This document shows, in pieces, positions 19,962 through 27,709 of a stretch of DNA of 34,585 nt. Below the pieces are notes generated by a model. The model saw only the letters and a list, made by a program, of their open reading frames with translations, ran no database searches and had not been told where the DNA came from. The stretch's first letter is position 1; each line of letters opens with the position of its first letter. Source of the DNA: Aliiroseovarius sp. (GTDB lineage Bacteria; Pseudomonadota; Alphaproteobacteria; Rhodobacterales; Rhodobacteraceae); the NCBI RefSeq assembly GCF_030148435.1, contig NZ_JASBTN010000086.1, forward strand, positions 1-34,585, in the 5' to 3' direction. The translations under genes and the position numbers were made by a program.

Positions 19962-20423
19962 ATGAAGCTGTCGACCAAGGGACGTTATGCCATGGTGGCG
20001 CTGGCCGATCTGGCCATGCAGCCGGAAGGAGAGCTTCTGTCGCTTACCGAGCTGAGCAAACGTCAGGACATTTCGCTGCCCTATCTGGAACAGCTTTTCG
20101 TGAAACTGCGCCGCGCCGGGCTGGTGGAATCGGTGCGCGGCCCGGGCGGGGGGTACCGCCTGGCCAAGCCGCCCTCGGACATTCGCGTGGCCGAGATCCT
20201 GGGCGCGGTGGACGAGACCGTCAGCGCGATGCACAAGGGGGCAGGGGCCTCGGGCGCGAGCTCGGGTTCGCGCGCGCAGAGCATGACCAACCGGCTGTGG
20301 GAGGGGCTGAGCGCACATGTCTACGTCTTTCTGCACCAGACCCGCCTGTCGGATGTGGTCAGGAACGAGCTGACCCCGTGCCCTGCGGTGCCGACCCTGT
20401 TCCACGTGGTGGATGATGACTGA
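19962..20423 (+). CDS. iscR: Rrf2-family regulator, IscR-like with a single cysteine
   Basis: Winged-helix regulator heading the Fe-S assembly operon. The start ATG at 19962 has AGGAG at 19949-19953, 8 nt upstream. The 153-residue protein begins MKLSTKGRYAMVALADLA and carries RGPGGGYRLAKPPSDI, hallmarks of IscR. The three cluster-ligand cysteines of E. coli IscR (Cys92, Cys98, Cys104) are absent: the matching loop reads MHKGAGASGASSGSRAQSMT. The only cysteine is Cys140, near the C-terminus (LTPCPAVPTLF). Rhodobacter sphaeroides IscR is described as an unusual Fe-S protein with one conserved cysteine that represses Fe-S genes, so this is probably an orthologue. Repression of the operon when Fe-S supply is adequate is inferred. 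Confidence 0.92.
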   Translation: MKLSTKGRYAMVALADLAMQPEGELLSLTELSKRQDISLPYLEQLFVKLRRAGLVESVRGPGGGYRLAKPPSDIRVAEILGAVDETVSAMHKGAGASGASSGSRAQSMTNRLWEGLSAHVYVFLHQTRLSDVVRNELTPCPAVPTLFHVVDDD

Positions 20424-20433
20424 TCCTATGCAG

Positions 20434-20483
20434 GTGGGGGCCAGCCCCCACACCCCCGGGATATTTGTAGCAAGATAAAGAGG
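20434..20483. repeat. Intergenic repeat element with hairpin and GGATATTTGT core, copy 2
   Basis: Between iscR and the desulfurase gene, GTGGGGG (20434-20440) and CCCCCAC (20445-20451) form a 7-bp hairpin with a CCAG loop. It is followed by CCCCCGGGATATTTGTAGCA and AGATAAAGAGG. The block from 20459 matches the one from 7665. Lying inside the operon, the hairpin might also affect mRNA processing between iscR and the suf genes. Confidence 0.55.
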
Positions 20484-20492
20484 ATGGGCCGC

Positions 20493-21536
20493 GTGAGCCG
20501 CGTTTATCTGGATTGGAATGCCACCACGCCGCTGCGCCCCGAGGCGCGCGAGGCGATGGTCACGGCCATGGATGTGGTCGGCAACCCGTCGTCGGTGCAT
20601 GCCGAGGGGCGCGCGGCGCTGGGGCTGGTCCAGAAGGCCCGCAAGCAGGTCGCTGCGGCGTTCGGGGCAGAGGGGGCGGATGTGGTCTTTACCTCCTCGG
20701 CCACGGAGGCCGCCGCTCTGGCGCTGGCCGGGCGGGGCATTGCCTGTTCGGATCTCGAACATGACGCGGTGCTGGCCTGGTGCGAGTCGGCGTTGGATGT
20801 GAATGCGGACGGGGCCGTGGCGATTGACGATCCCGCCCGCGCCACGCTGCAATCTGCCAACAGCGAAACCGGTGTCCTTCAGGCCCTGCCCGAGGGGCTG
20901 TTCCTGGTCGATGCGACCCAGTCCTTTGGCAAGGTGCCCTTCGCCTTCAACTGGTCCGGCGCCACGATGGCGATCATTTCGGCGCACAAGCTCGGTGGAC
21001 CGAAGGGGGTGGGTGCTCTTGTGATGAAACGCGGCACCGATGTCGAGGCGCGCATCAAGGGTGGCGGACAGGAGATGGGGCGGCGTTCCGGCACCGAGAA
21101 CGTGATCGGCATCGCTGGTTTCGGCGCGGCGGCCGAGGCGGCGGCGCGGGCGGTGGACAATCGCGAATGCGAACAAATCGCAGAACTTAGAAAGATTCTA
21201 GAAAAGACCATTGCCGAATCCTGCAAAGAGACTATTTTTGTCGGGAAAGACGCGAACAGGCTTCCCAACACCTCCTGTTTCATCACTCCGGGCTGGAAGG
21301 GTGAGACACAGGTGATGGTGATGGATCTGGCCGGCTTTGCCATCTCGGCGGGGTCGGCCTGTTCCAGCGGCAAGGTGAAACCCTCGCGGGTGCTGCGGGC
21401 CATGGGGTTCGACGAGGTGCAGGCGGCGTCGGCCGTGCGCGTCACGTTGGGCCCGACGACAACGGAAGACGAGGTGACGCGCTTTTGCGAGGCGTGGCTC
21501 CGCGAACATGACAAGTTCCGCGCACGGGGCCGGTAG
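20493..21536 (+). CDS. Cysteine desulfurase, NifS/IscS-like (compact)
   Basis: PLP enzyme that takes sulfur from cysteine for Fe-S cluster assembly. The start is set at GTG 20493, 9 nt after GAGG; an ATG at 20484 directly abuts that site and would add three residues. The 347-residue protein is clearly shorter than IscS (about 404). Motifs are YLDWNATTPLR, the PLP lysine in SAHKLGGPKG (Lys166), RSGTEN, and the catalytic cysteine in SAGSACSSGK (Cys290). The shortfall lies mostly between DLEHDAVLAW and the cofactor-binding VDATQSFGK, where a block of the large domain is reduced. It is a type I enzyme, while SufS at the operon end is type II. A short AT-rich patch lies at about 21165-21260. Confidence 0.9.
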   Translation: MSRVYLDWNATTPLRPEAREAMVTAMDVVGNPSSVHAEGRAALGLVQKARKQVAAAFGAEGADVVFTSSATEAAALALAGRGIACSDLEHDAVLAWCESALDVNADGAVAIDDPARATLQSANSETGVLQALPEGLFLVDATQSFGKVPFAFNWSGATMAIISAHKLGGPKGVGALVMKRGTDVEARIKGGGQEMGRRSGTENVIGIAGFGAAAEAAARAVDNRECEQIAELRKILEKTIAESCKETIFVGKDANRLPNTSCFITPGWKGETQVMVMDLAGFAISAGSACSSGKVKPSRVLRAMGFDEVQAASAVRVTLGPTTTEDEVTRFCEAWLREHDKFRARGR

Positions 21537-21560
21537 GGCTCGCGCGGTGAAAGGAAGAAC

Positions 21561-23084
21561 ATGGCCGGTTTGGATGAGGTGACTGTCAAGGAAGGCGTCG
21601 AGGAAGAGACCGTCGAAGCCGTCAAGTCCCTGGCAGGCAAATACAAATACGGTTGGGAAACCGAGATCGAGATGGAATACGCCCCCAAGGGGGTGAACGC
21701 CGACATCGTGCGCCTGATCTCGGGCAAGAACAATGAACCGGAGTGGATGACGCAATGGCGTCTGGACGCTCTGGAGCGCTGGGAACAGAAGCAGGAGCCC
21801 ACCTGGGCGATGGTGAGCTACCCGGAAATCGACTTTCAGGACCAGTATTACTATGCCCGTCCCAAGAGCATGGAAGAAAAGCCCAAGTCGCTCGATGACG
21901 TGGACCCCAAGCTGCTGGAGACCTACCAGAAACTGGGCATCCCGCTGAAGGAACAGATGATCCTGGCCGGTGTCGAGGGCGCCGAGGATGCCCCTGCCGA
22001 AGGGCGCAAGGTCGCAGTGGACGCGGTGTTCGATTCGGTATCGGTGGGCACCACTTTTCAGGCCGAACTGCAGAAGGCGGGCGTGATCTTCTGCTCGATC
22101 TCGGAAGCGATCCGCGAACATCCCGAGCTGGTCAAGAAATACCTCGGGAGCGTCGTGCCAGTCAGCGACAACTACTATGCCACGCTGAACTCGGCGGTCT
22201 TTTCGGACGGCTCGTTTGTCTACATCCCCCCCGGGGTGCGCTGCCCGATGGAACTGTCGACCTATTTCCGCATCAATGCGGAGAACACCGGCCAGTTCGA
22301 ACGCACTCTGATCATCGCCGACAAGGGCAGCTATGTCAGCTACCTCGAAGGCTGCACCGCACCGCAGCGCGACACCGCGCAGCTGCACGCCGCCGTGGTC
22401 GAGATCATTGTCGAGGAAGACGCCGAGGTAAAATACTCCACCGTGCAGAACTGGTATCCGGGCGATGAGAACGGCAAGGGCGGGATTTACAATTTCGTGA
22501 CGAAACGCGCCGACTGCCGTGGCGACCGGTCCAAGGTCATGTGGACCCAGGTCGAGACCGGCTCGGCCGTGACCTGGAAATACCCGTCCTGCATCCTGCG
22601 CGGCGCCGAAAGCCAGGGCGAGTTCTATTCGATCGCCATCACCAACAACTATCAGCAGGCCGATACCGGCACCAAGATGGTGCACCTGGGCGCGAATTCG
22701 AAATCGCGCATCGTGTCCAAGGGGATTTCGGCGGGCAAGTCACAGAACGTCTATCGCGGCCTCGTGTCGATGCATCCGAAGGCGAAGAACTCGCGCAACT
22801 ACACGCAGTGCGACAGCCTTCTGATCGGTGACACCTGCGGGGCGCACACGGTGCCCTACATCGAGGTCAAGAACAACTCATCCCGGGTGGAGCATGAGGC
22901 GACGACCTCGAAGGTGGATGAGGACCAGATGTTCTATTGCCGCCAGCGCGGCATGGACGAGGAAGAGGCGGTGGCGCTGATCGTCAACGGGTTCGCCAAG
23001 GAAGTGCTGCAGGCCTTGCCGATGGAGTTTGCCATGGAAGCGCAGCAGCTTGTGGCGATCTCGCTGGAAGGGTCCGTAGGGTAA
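21561..23084 (+). CDS. sufB: Fe-S cluster assembly protein SufB
   Basis: Core subunit of the SufBC2D scaffold on which new Fe-S clusters are built. The start ATG at 21561 is preceded by AAAGGAAG. The 507-residue length matches SufB (495 in E. coli). Family signatures include [11 protein letters not shown] near the N-terminus, [51 protein letters not shown], and the closing [21 protein letters not shown], which contacts SufC. Several conserved cysteines are present. It is separated from sufC by three unrelated genes, whereas sufB and sufC are adjacent in many bacteria. Confidence 0.98.
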   Translation: MAGLDEVTVKEGVEEETVEAVKSLAGKYKYGWETEIEMEYAPKGVNADIVRLISGKNNEPEWMTQWRLDALERWEQKQEPTWAMVSYPEIDFQDQYYYARPKSMEEKPKSLDDVDPKLLETYQKLGIPLKEQMILAGVEGAEDAPAEGRKVAVDAVFDSVSVGTTFQAELQKAGVIFCSISEAIREHPELVKKYLGSVVPVSDNYYATLNSAVFSDGSFVYIPPGVRCPMELSTYFRINAENTGQFERTLIIADKGSYVSYLEGCTAPQRDTAQLHAAVVEIIVEEDAEVKYSTVQNWYPGDENGKGGIYNFVTKRADCRGDRSKVMWTQVETGSAVTWKYPSCILRGAESQGEFYSIAITNNYQQADTGTKMVHLGANSKSRIVSKGISAGKSQNVYRGLVSMHPKAKNSRNYTQCDSLLIGDTCGAHTVPYIEVKNNSSRVEHEATTSKVDEDQMFYCRQRGMDEEEAVALIVNGFAKEVLQALPMEFAMEAQQLVAISLEGSVG

Positions 23085-23127
23085 CGGATTTCTCCGAACG
23101 AAACCGGGTCCACGAAAAGGAAAGCTC

Positions 23128-23328
23128 ATGGCTCAAAGAAACTTCCTCGACAAGGTCGAAAGCGCGATCCCCTTCGTCATGCCGGCGATCGGGGGCGGCT
23201 TGGCCGTGATCTGGGTCAATCTCAATCCGATGAAATTCTACAACCCGATGATCTGGCTGCCCGCAGGCATGATCCTTGGCTGGCTGGCCGGACGGGTCAT
23301 TTTGCGCCTGATGGATCGCGTTCGGTAA
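23128..23328 (+). CDS. Small two-pass membrane protein
   Basis: A 66-residue protein with a good ribosome site (AAGGAA before the ATG at 23128). Two hydrophobic segments are visible, at about residues 14-32 (IPFVMPAIGGGLAVIWVNL) and 41-60 (MIWLPAGMILGWLAGRVILR), with a short loop and a basic C-terminus (LMDRVR). It lies between sufB and the pyruvyl transferase-like gene, with gaps of 43 and 12 nt. I do not recognise a family. A hypothetical small gene between sufB and sufC is a feature of some Rhodobacteraceae suf operons, as I recall, but a role in Fe-S assembly is unproven. Confidence 0.8.
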   Translation: MAQRNFLDKVESAIPFVMPAIGGGLAVIWVNLNPMKFYNPMIWLPAGMILGWLAGRVILRLMDRVR

Positions 23329-23340
23329 AAGGCCACGCGG

Positions 23341-24144
23341 ATGAGTGACACCCCCCTCAAGCTGTTCTGGTGGGCCGCCAAGCCCAACTTCGGCGACGCA
23401 CTGTCGCAGATCGTGACCCGGCATGCCGCCGGGCGCCCTGTGGTGCATGCGGGCCCGCGCGAGGCCGAGATGTTCGCGCTGGGGTCGATCCTGCAGATCG
23501 CGCGCCGGGTCTATGGCAAACCTGAAGGGGAACGGCCCAAACACCGGCCGACGATCTGGGGTTCGGGCATTATGGCGCCGATCCGCGCGGCCTTTCTGGA
23601 GCATGTGGACGTGGCCATGGTCCGCGGGCCAATCACTGCGTCGCTCCTGGGGCTGGACACGGAGCTTTACGGCGATCCGGGCCTCTTGACTGCGGATGCA
23701 CTGGGGCCGGTCGAACGCCATGACCGCACAGGATTGCTCCTGCATCATTCGCAGCTTGACCACCCCGAGATCGCCGCGATGATCAAGGACGAACCGGCGA
23801 TCGAATATATCGACGTGCGCAAGGGGCCCGAAGTGGTCTGCCGCGCCATCGGTGCCTGCCGCCACGTGATTTCGTCCAGCCTGCACGGGCTGATCGTGGC
23901 GGACGCATACGGCGTGCCCAACACCTGGCTCGACCCGCTGAGCCACGGGCGGCTGAAATACTACGACTACGCTGCCTCGATCGCGCGGCCCATGCCGCTG
24001 CCGATGCGCCACGATCAGATCCGCAAGGCTCTGCCGACGCTGCCCGACGGGCCGCTTGCCTATACCGACGGGATCGACAGGGCCAAGACCGACCTGATGA
24101 CCCATTTCCCCGCCGCGCTTCGCAGCACCGAGCCCGCGCAGTGA
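23341..24144 (+). CDS. Polysaccharide pyruvyl transferase family protein
   Basis: A 267-residue cytoplasmic protein of the polysaccharide pyruvyl transferase family (CsaB/ExoV-like), which transfers pyruvyl from phosphoenolpyruvate to sugars of exopolysaccharides or cell-wall polymers. Evidence is the N-terminal [18 protein letters not shown] and the C-terminal motif [21 protein letters not shown], the family's best-conserved segments, with a glycosyltransferase-B-like layout. The ATG at 23341 follows AAAAGG by about 8 nt. It starts 12 nt after the small membrane-protein gene and sits inside the SUF operon, with no other polysaccharide genes nearby. Substrate is unknown, and the family includes members of unproven activity. 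Confidence 0.85.
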   Translation: MSDTPLKLFWWAAKPNFGDALSQIVTRHAAGRPVVHAGPREAEMFALGSILQIARRVYGKPEGERPKHRPTIWGSGIMAPIRAAFLEHVDVAMVRGPITASLLGLDTELYGDPGLLTADALGPVERHDRTGLLLHHSQLDHPEIAAMIKDEPAIEYIDVRKGPEVVCRAIGACRHVISSSLHGLIVADAYGVPNTWLDPLSHGRLKYYDYAASIARPMPLPMRHDQIRKALPTLPDGPLAYTDGIDRAKTDLMTHFPAALRSTEPAQ

Positions 24145-24163
24145 GACCCAGGAGGACCGACCG

Positions 24164-24475
24164 ATGATCATCACCACAACCCCATCCGTCGAGGGCCAGT
24201 TGATCGCCGAATATCACGGCATCGTCGTGGGCGAGGCCATTCTGGGCGCAAACGTGTTCCGCGACGTCTTTGCCGCGATCACCGATATCGTCGGTGGCCG
24301 ATCCGGGGCCTATGAACAGGAACTGGGCAAGGCCCGCGACGTGGCCCTGCGCGAGCTGGAAGAACGCGCGGCCGAGAAGGGCGCAAATGCGGTCGTGGGC
24401 GTCGACCTGGACTACGAGGTGATCAACAACATGCTGATGGTCTCGGCCTCGGGCACGGCCGTCACGGTCAGGTAA
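24164..24475 (+). CDS. UPF0145 / YbjQ family protein
   Basis: A 103-residue protein of the heavy-metal-binding-annotated YbjQ family (UPF0145), which forms pentameric rings in known structures but lacks a proven role. Family marks are the N-terminal [11 protein letters not shown], the central [20 protein letters not shown] and the closing [16 protein letters not shown] strong AGGAGG ribosome site precedes the ATG. It lies between the pyruvyl transferase-like gene (19-nt gap) and sufC. About 100 nt of hairpin-rich spacer follows. No cysteine is present. Confidence 0.92.
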   Translation: MIITTTPSVEGQLIAEYHGIVVGEAILGANVFRDVFAAITDIVGGRSGAYEQELGKARDVALRELEERAAEKGANAVVGVDLDYEVINNMLMVSASGTAVTVR

Positions 24476-24520
24476 GCCAGGAGCGCGGGCCGTTCTGCGC
24501 CCCGGACAGGCACAGAATTC

Positions 24521-24561
24521 GCCCTTCAGGGCTTTTGAAACAAACCACCCGTCTCTGGGTG
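24521..24561 (+). promoter_or_regulatory. Two small stem-loops in the spacer before sufC
   Basis: GCCC-TTCA-GGGC followed by TTTT lies at 24521-24536, resembling a minimal terminator. CACCC-GTCTCT-GGGTG at 24546-24561 lies just before the sufC ribosome site (AGAGGA near 24566). In this 101-nt spacer inside an operon they may act as an attenuator or processing site. Both stems are short. Confidence 0.3.
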
Positions 24562-24576
24562 ATGAGAGGAAGTAGA

Positions 24577-25332
24577 ATGCTGAAAATCAACAACCTGCAG
24601 GTCAAACTTGAGGAAGAGGACAAACAGATCCTCAAGGGTGTGGACCTCGAAGTCCCCGCAGGGGCCGTGCATGCGATCATGGGGCCGAACGGATCGGGCA
24701 AATCGACGCTTTCCTACGTGCTGTCGGGCCGCGATGGCTACGAGGTCACGGGTGGCGGGGCCAGCCTGGACGGCGCGGACCTGTTGGAATTGGAACCGGA
24801 AGAACGCGCCGCCGCCGGCCTGTTCCTGGCCTTCCAGTACCCGGTCGAGATCCCCGGCGTAGGCAATATGACCTTTCTTCGCACCGCCGTGAACGCGCAG
24901 CGCAAGGCGCGCGGTGAGGACGAGATGTCCGCCGCCGAGTTCCTGAAGTTCATCCGCGCCAAAGCCAAGGATCTGAAGATCGACGCAGACATGCTGAAAC
25001 GCCCGGTGAACGTTGGCTTCTCGGGCGGCGAGAAGAAACGAAACGAGATCCTGCAGATGGCCATGCTGGAACCCAAGATGTGCATCCTGGACGAGACCGA
25101 CTCGGGCCTCGACGTGGATGCGATGAAACTGGTGTCCGAAGGGGTGAATGCCCTGCGCGACGAAGGCCGCAGCTTCCTGGTCATCACCCACTACCAGCGC
25201 CTTCTGGATCACATCAAACCGGACGTCGTGCATATCATGGCCGCCGGGCGCATCGTCAAAACGGGTGGGCCCGAGCTGGCGCTGGAAGTGGAACACAACG
25301 GCTATGCCGACATCTTGGCGGAGCTTGCCTGA
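24577..25332 (+). CDS. sufC: Fe-S cluster assembly ATPase SufC
   Basis: ABC-type ATPase that binds SufB and SufD and drives the SufBC2D scaffold. The start ATG at 24577 follows AGAGGAAG and gives MLKINNLQVKLEEEDKQILK. The 251-residue length is standard. Walker A is MGPNGSGKSTLS, the Q-loop is FLAFQYPVEIPG, the signature is FSGGEKKRNEILQM, Walker B is MCILDETDSGLDVDA and the switch His is in VITHYQRLL. These SufC-specific stretches separate it from transport ATPases. Its TGA overlaps the sufD ATG by one base (TGATG). Confidence 0.98.
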   Translation: MLKINNLQVKLEEEDKQILKGVDLEVPAGAVHAIMGPNGSGKSTLSYVLSGRDGYEVTGGGASLDGADLLELEPEERAAAGLFLAFQYPVEIPGVGNMTFLRTAVNAQRKARGEDEMSAAEFLKFIRAKAKDLKIDADMLKRPVNVGFSGGEKKRNEILQMAMLEPKMCILDETDSGLDVDAMKLVSEGVNALRDEGRSFLVITHYQRLLDHIKPDVVHIMAAGRIVKTGGPELALEVEHNGYADILAELA

Positions 25333-26612
25333 TGGGACTGCCAGATACTGCAAACACCAAGGAAAACGGAACCCGCAGGCTGCCCGCCTCGGGCGCCTGG
25401 GCCAAATCCGCACGCGAGGATGCGCGCGCCCGTCTTGCCGCGGTCGGCATGCCGGTCCGGCGTGACGAGTACTGGAAATACACCCGTCCCGACACGCTGG
25501 TCGCCGACGCGGCCGCCCCGGCCGCCGTGTTCGACCACGCAGGCGAAGTGCCGCTGTACGACACCATTGACCGGCTGAAGATCGTTTTCGTCGACGGCGT
25601 GTTCGACGCCGCCGCCTCGGACCCGCTGGAATTGGCGGGGGTCGAGATCGAGCGTCTGGAACAGGCCGGTCAGGCCGACATCCACTGGGCCAAGGACGTC
25701 TACGGCGTGTTGGAAACCCGCGGCCAGGATCCGGTACTGCGCCAACTGGCCACGCTGAACACGGCCTATGCCCCCGATGGGGTGCTGATCAGGGTGACTG
25801 GCCAGGCGGCAAAGCCTGTCTCGCTGATCTATCGCCACGAGGACGAGACCTCGGACGCCATGCTGCATCACGTGATCCGTCTTGAGCCGGGTGCGGACCT
25901 GACCCTGCTGGAAAACGGCCCCTCTGCGGCCCGTTTCAACAAGGTCATGGAAGTGGACGTGGGCGACGGAGCGGCCTTCCACCACGTGCGCGCCCAGGGC
26001 CGCGACCATGAACGCCGTGCCGTCACCCATGTCTTTGCGCGTCTGGGCAAGGAAAGCACCTTCAAAAGCTTCACCATGACCGTGAACGGCCGCCTCACGC
26101 GCAACGAATGCGTGATCGAATTCACCGGCGACGACGCGGTGGCCCATGTGGCGGGGGCTGCGATGGGGGATGGCGACTTCCACCATGACGATACGGTCTT
26201 TGTCACTCATGACGCGGTGAATTGCGAAAGCCGACAGGTGTTCAAGAAGGTGCTGCGCAACGGTGCCACCGGCGTTTTCCAGGGCAAGATCCTGGTCAAG
26301 GCGGGGGCCCAGAAAACCGACGGCTACCAGAAATCGCAATCGCTGCTGCTCGATGACGACGCGCAGTTCTTTGCCAAGCCCGAGCTGGAGATCTACGCCG
26401 ATGACGTGGCCTGCTCGCACGGGTCCACATCAGGCGCGATCGACGAAGAGGCGCTGTTCTACCTGCGTTCACGCGGGGTGCCCGAGATCCTGGCGACCGA
26501 TCTTCTGGTGCTGGCCTTCCTGGCCGACGCCATCGAGGAGATCGAAAACGAGGAAATCGCGGACGATATCACGGCGCGACTCGATGCCTGGTTGCAGCGC
26601 CACCGAAGCTGA
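25332..26612 (+). CDS. sufD: Fe-S cluster assembly protein SufD
   Basis: SufB paralogue and partner in the SufBC2D scaffold. The start at 25332 shares one base with the sufC stop (TGATG), so translation is coupled. The 426-residue length is normal. The N-terminal helical part carries RRDEYWKYTRPDTL, as in the family. The beta-helix core and the C-terminal SufC-binding segment follow. Marks are GKILVKAGAQKTDGYQKSQS and DDVACSHGSTSGAIDEEALF, the latter with the conserved Cys-Ser-His. The final YLRSRGVPE and the helical end match SufD. Confidence 0.96.
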   Translation: MGLPDTANTKENGTRRLPASGAWAKSAREDARARLAAVGMPVRRDEYWKYTRPDTLVADAAAPAAVFDHAGEVPLYDTIDRLKIVFVDGVFDAAASDPLELAGVEIERLEQAGQADIHWAKDVYGVLETRGQDPVLRQLATLNTAYAPDGVLIRVTGQAAKPVSLIYRHEDETSDAMLHHVIRLEPGADLTLLENGPSAARFNKVMEVDVGDGAAFHHVRAQGRDHERRAVTHVFARLGKESTFKSFTMTVNGRLTRNECVIEFTGDDAVAHVAGAAMGDGDFHHDDTVFVTHDAVNCESRQVFKKVLRNGATGVFQGKILVKAGAQKTDGYQKSQSLLLDDDAQFFAKPELEIYADDVACSHGSTSGAIDEEALFYLRSRGVPEILATDLLVLAFLADAIEEIENEEIADDITARLDAWLQRHRS

Positions 26613-26627
26613 TCCAAAAGGGGTCTC

Positions 26628-27107
26628 ATGTCGATCGTAATGGATATCCTGGGCAGCTACCGGCGCCCACGCGCCATGTTTCGTCGCCGTGTCGGCGGCG
26701 AGATCCGCGAGGACCGCGCCATAGCGGTCTTGATGGGCGCCTGTGTCATCGTTTTCGTCGCGCAATGGCCGCGCCTCTCGCGCGAAGCCTTTCAGCAGGG
26801 CGAGGATGTGCAGATGCTGATCGGGGCCACGCTTCTGGCCTGGGTTTTCATCATGCCGCTCATCCTCTATGCCATCGGCTCGCTGAGCCACATGGTGGCG
26901 CGGCTGTTCGGCGGACGGGGCAACGCCTACCGCGCGCGGTTCGCGCTGTTCTGGGCGTTGCTTTGCGCAGCCCCCCTGTGGCTGCTGAACGGGTTGGTTG
27001 CCGGTTTCATTGGCCCCGGTCCGGCATTGCAGGTGACAGGCATCATTGCGCTTGCGGGGTTTCTGGCCTTCTGGTCGATCAACTGGCGAGAGGCGGAATA
27101 CCCATGA
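26628..27107 (+). CDS. Yip1-like integral membrane protein (first of a pair)
   Basis: A 159-residue membrane protein of the Yip1-like type, with about four hydrophobic segments. The first begins near residue 31 (AIAVLMGACVIVFVAQW), the second near 63 (MLIGATLLAWVFIMPLILY), the third near 105 and the last near 135. The N-terminus is basic (SYRRPRAMFRRRVG). AAAAGGGG lies about 5 nt before the ATG at 26628. The stop overlaps the start of the next, related gene (ATGA). No function is known; the Yip1 fold assignment is tentative. Confidence 0.75.
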   Translation: MSIVMDILGSYRRPRAMFRRRVGGEIREDRAIAVLMGACVIVFVAQWPRLSREAFQQGEDVQMLIGATLLAWVFIMPLILYAIGSLSHMVARLFGGRGNAYRARFALFWALLCAAPLWLLNGLVAGFIGPGPALQVTGIIALAGFLAFWSINWREAEYP

Positions 27108-27709
27108 GGTGGGAGGCCGGATATCTGCTGGGGCTTGCACTGCAAAGCCTGCCGGAGCCGCGCAAGGTGGCCCGTGACCTGTTTGCCGAGGGATTCTCGC
27201 GCCAGGCGCTGTGGTACATGCTGGCGCTCTTGCTTGTGCTGACCTCGATGCTACGCGTCATTGGCCAGGCGCTGTTCCCGCACCCCGAGGGGATGGAGCC
27301 GATGCTGAACCTGAGTCCATTGACGATGGGCCTGTCCGGCGCGGTATTTTCGCTGCTGACCATCTGGCTCATCGCCCGGATCGGCCGGGCCCTGGGCGGG
27401 CAGGGCACCTACGATCAGGCGCTGCTGACCATCGTCTGGCTGTCGGCGCTGAACCTGTTTCTGAGCGTCGCGGTGGTTGCGCTTGGCCTGTTTGCACCCG
27501 GCATTGCGCTTCTTCTGATCCCGGTGGGCTATCTCGCGCTGTTCTGGATCCTGACCATGTTCGTGACCGAATTGCACGGTTTCAAATCCCCCGGCTTGGT
27601 GGCGGTGGGGATCGTCGTGAGCTTTGTTGCGCTCATATTCCTGTTGGCCTTCGTGATGGCCCTTCTGGGCATCGGCCCCGACCCTGTACTGATTGGACCC
27701 CCACAATGA
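27104..27709 (+). CDS. Yip1-like integral membrane protein (second of a pair)
   Basis: A 201-residue membrane protein with about five hydrophobic segments after a cytoplasmic N-terminus (YLLGLALQSLPEPRKVARDL). The layout recalls the Yip1 domain: an amphipathic N-terminal part, then LFPHPEG, then membrane helices such as GLSGAVFSLLTIWLIARI and ALNLFLSVAVVALGLF. Start and stop both overlap neighbours as ATGA (27104-27107 and 27706-27709), so it is tightly coupled to the first Yip1-like gene and to sufS. No role in Fe-S assembly is known. Confidence 0.78.
   Translation: MRWEAGYLLGLALQSLPEPRKVARDLFAEGFSRQALWYMLALLLVLTSMLRVIGQALFPHPEGMEPMLNLSPLTMGLSGAVFSLLTIWLIARIGRALGGQGTYDQALLTIVWLSALNLFLSVAVVALGLFAPGIALLLIPVGYLALFWILTMFVTELHGFKSPGLVAVGIVVSFVALIFLLAFVMALLGIGPDPVLIGPPQ

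Noticed and set aside
19569-21176. A 535-codon minus-strand frame opposite iscR and the desulfurase gene
   Set aside because: Covers two certain genes and the operon promoter on the other strand; composition is that of a shadow frame.
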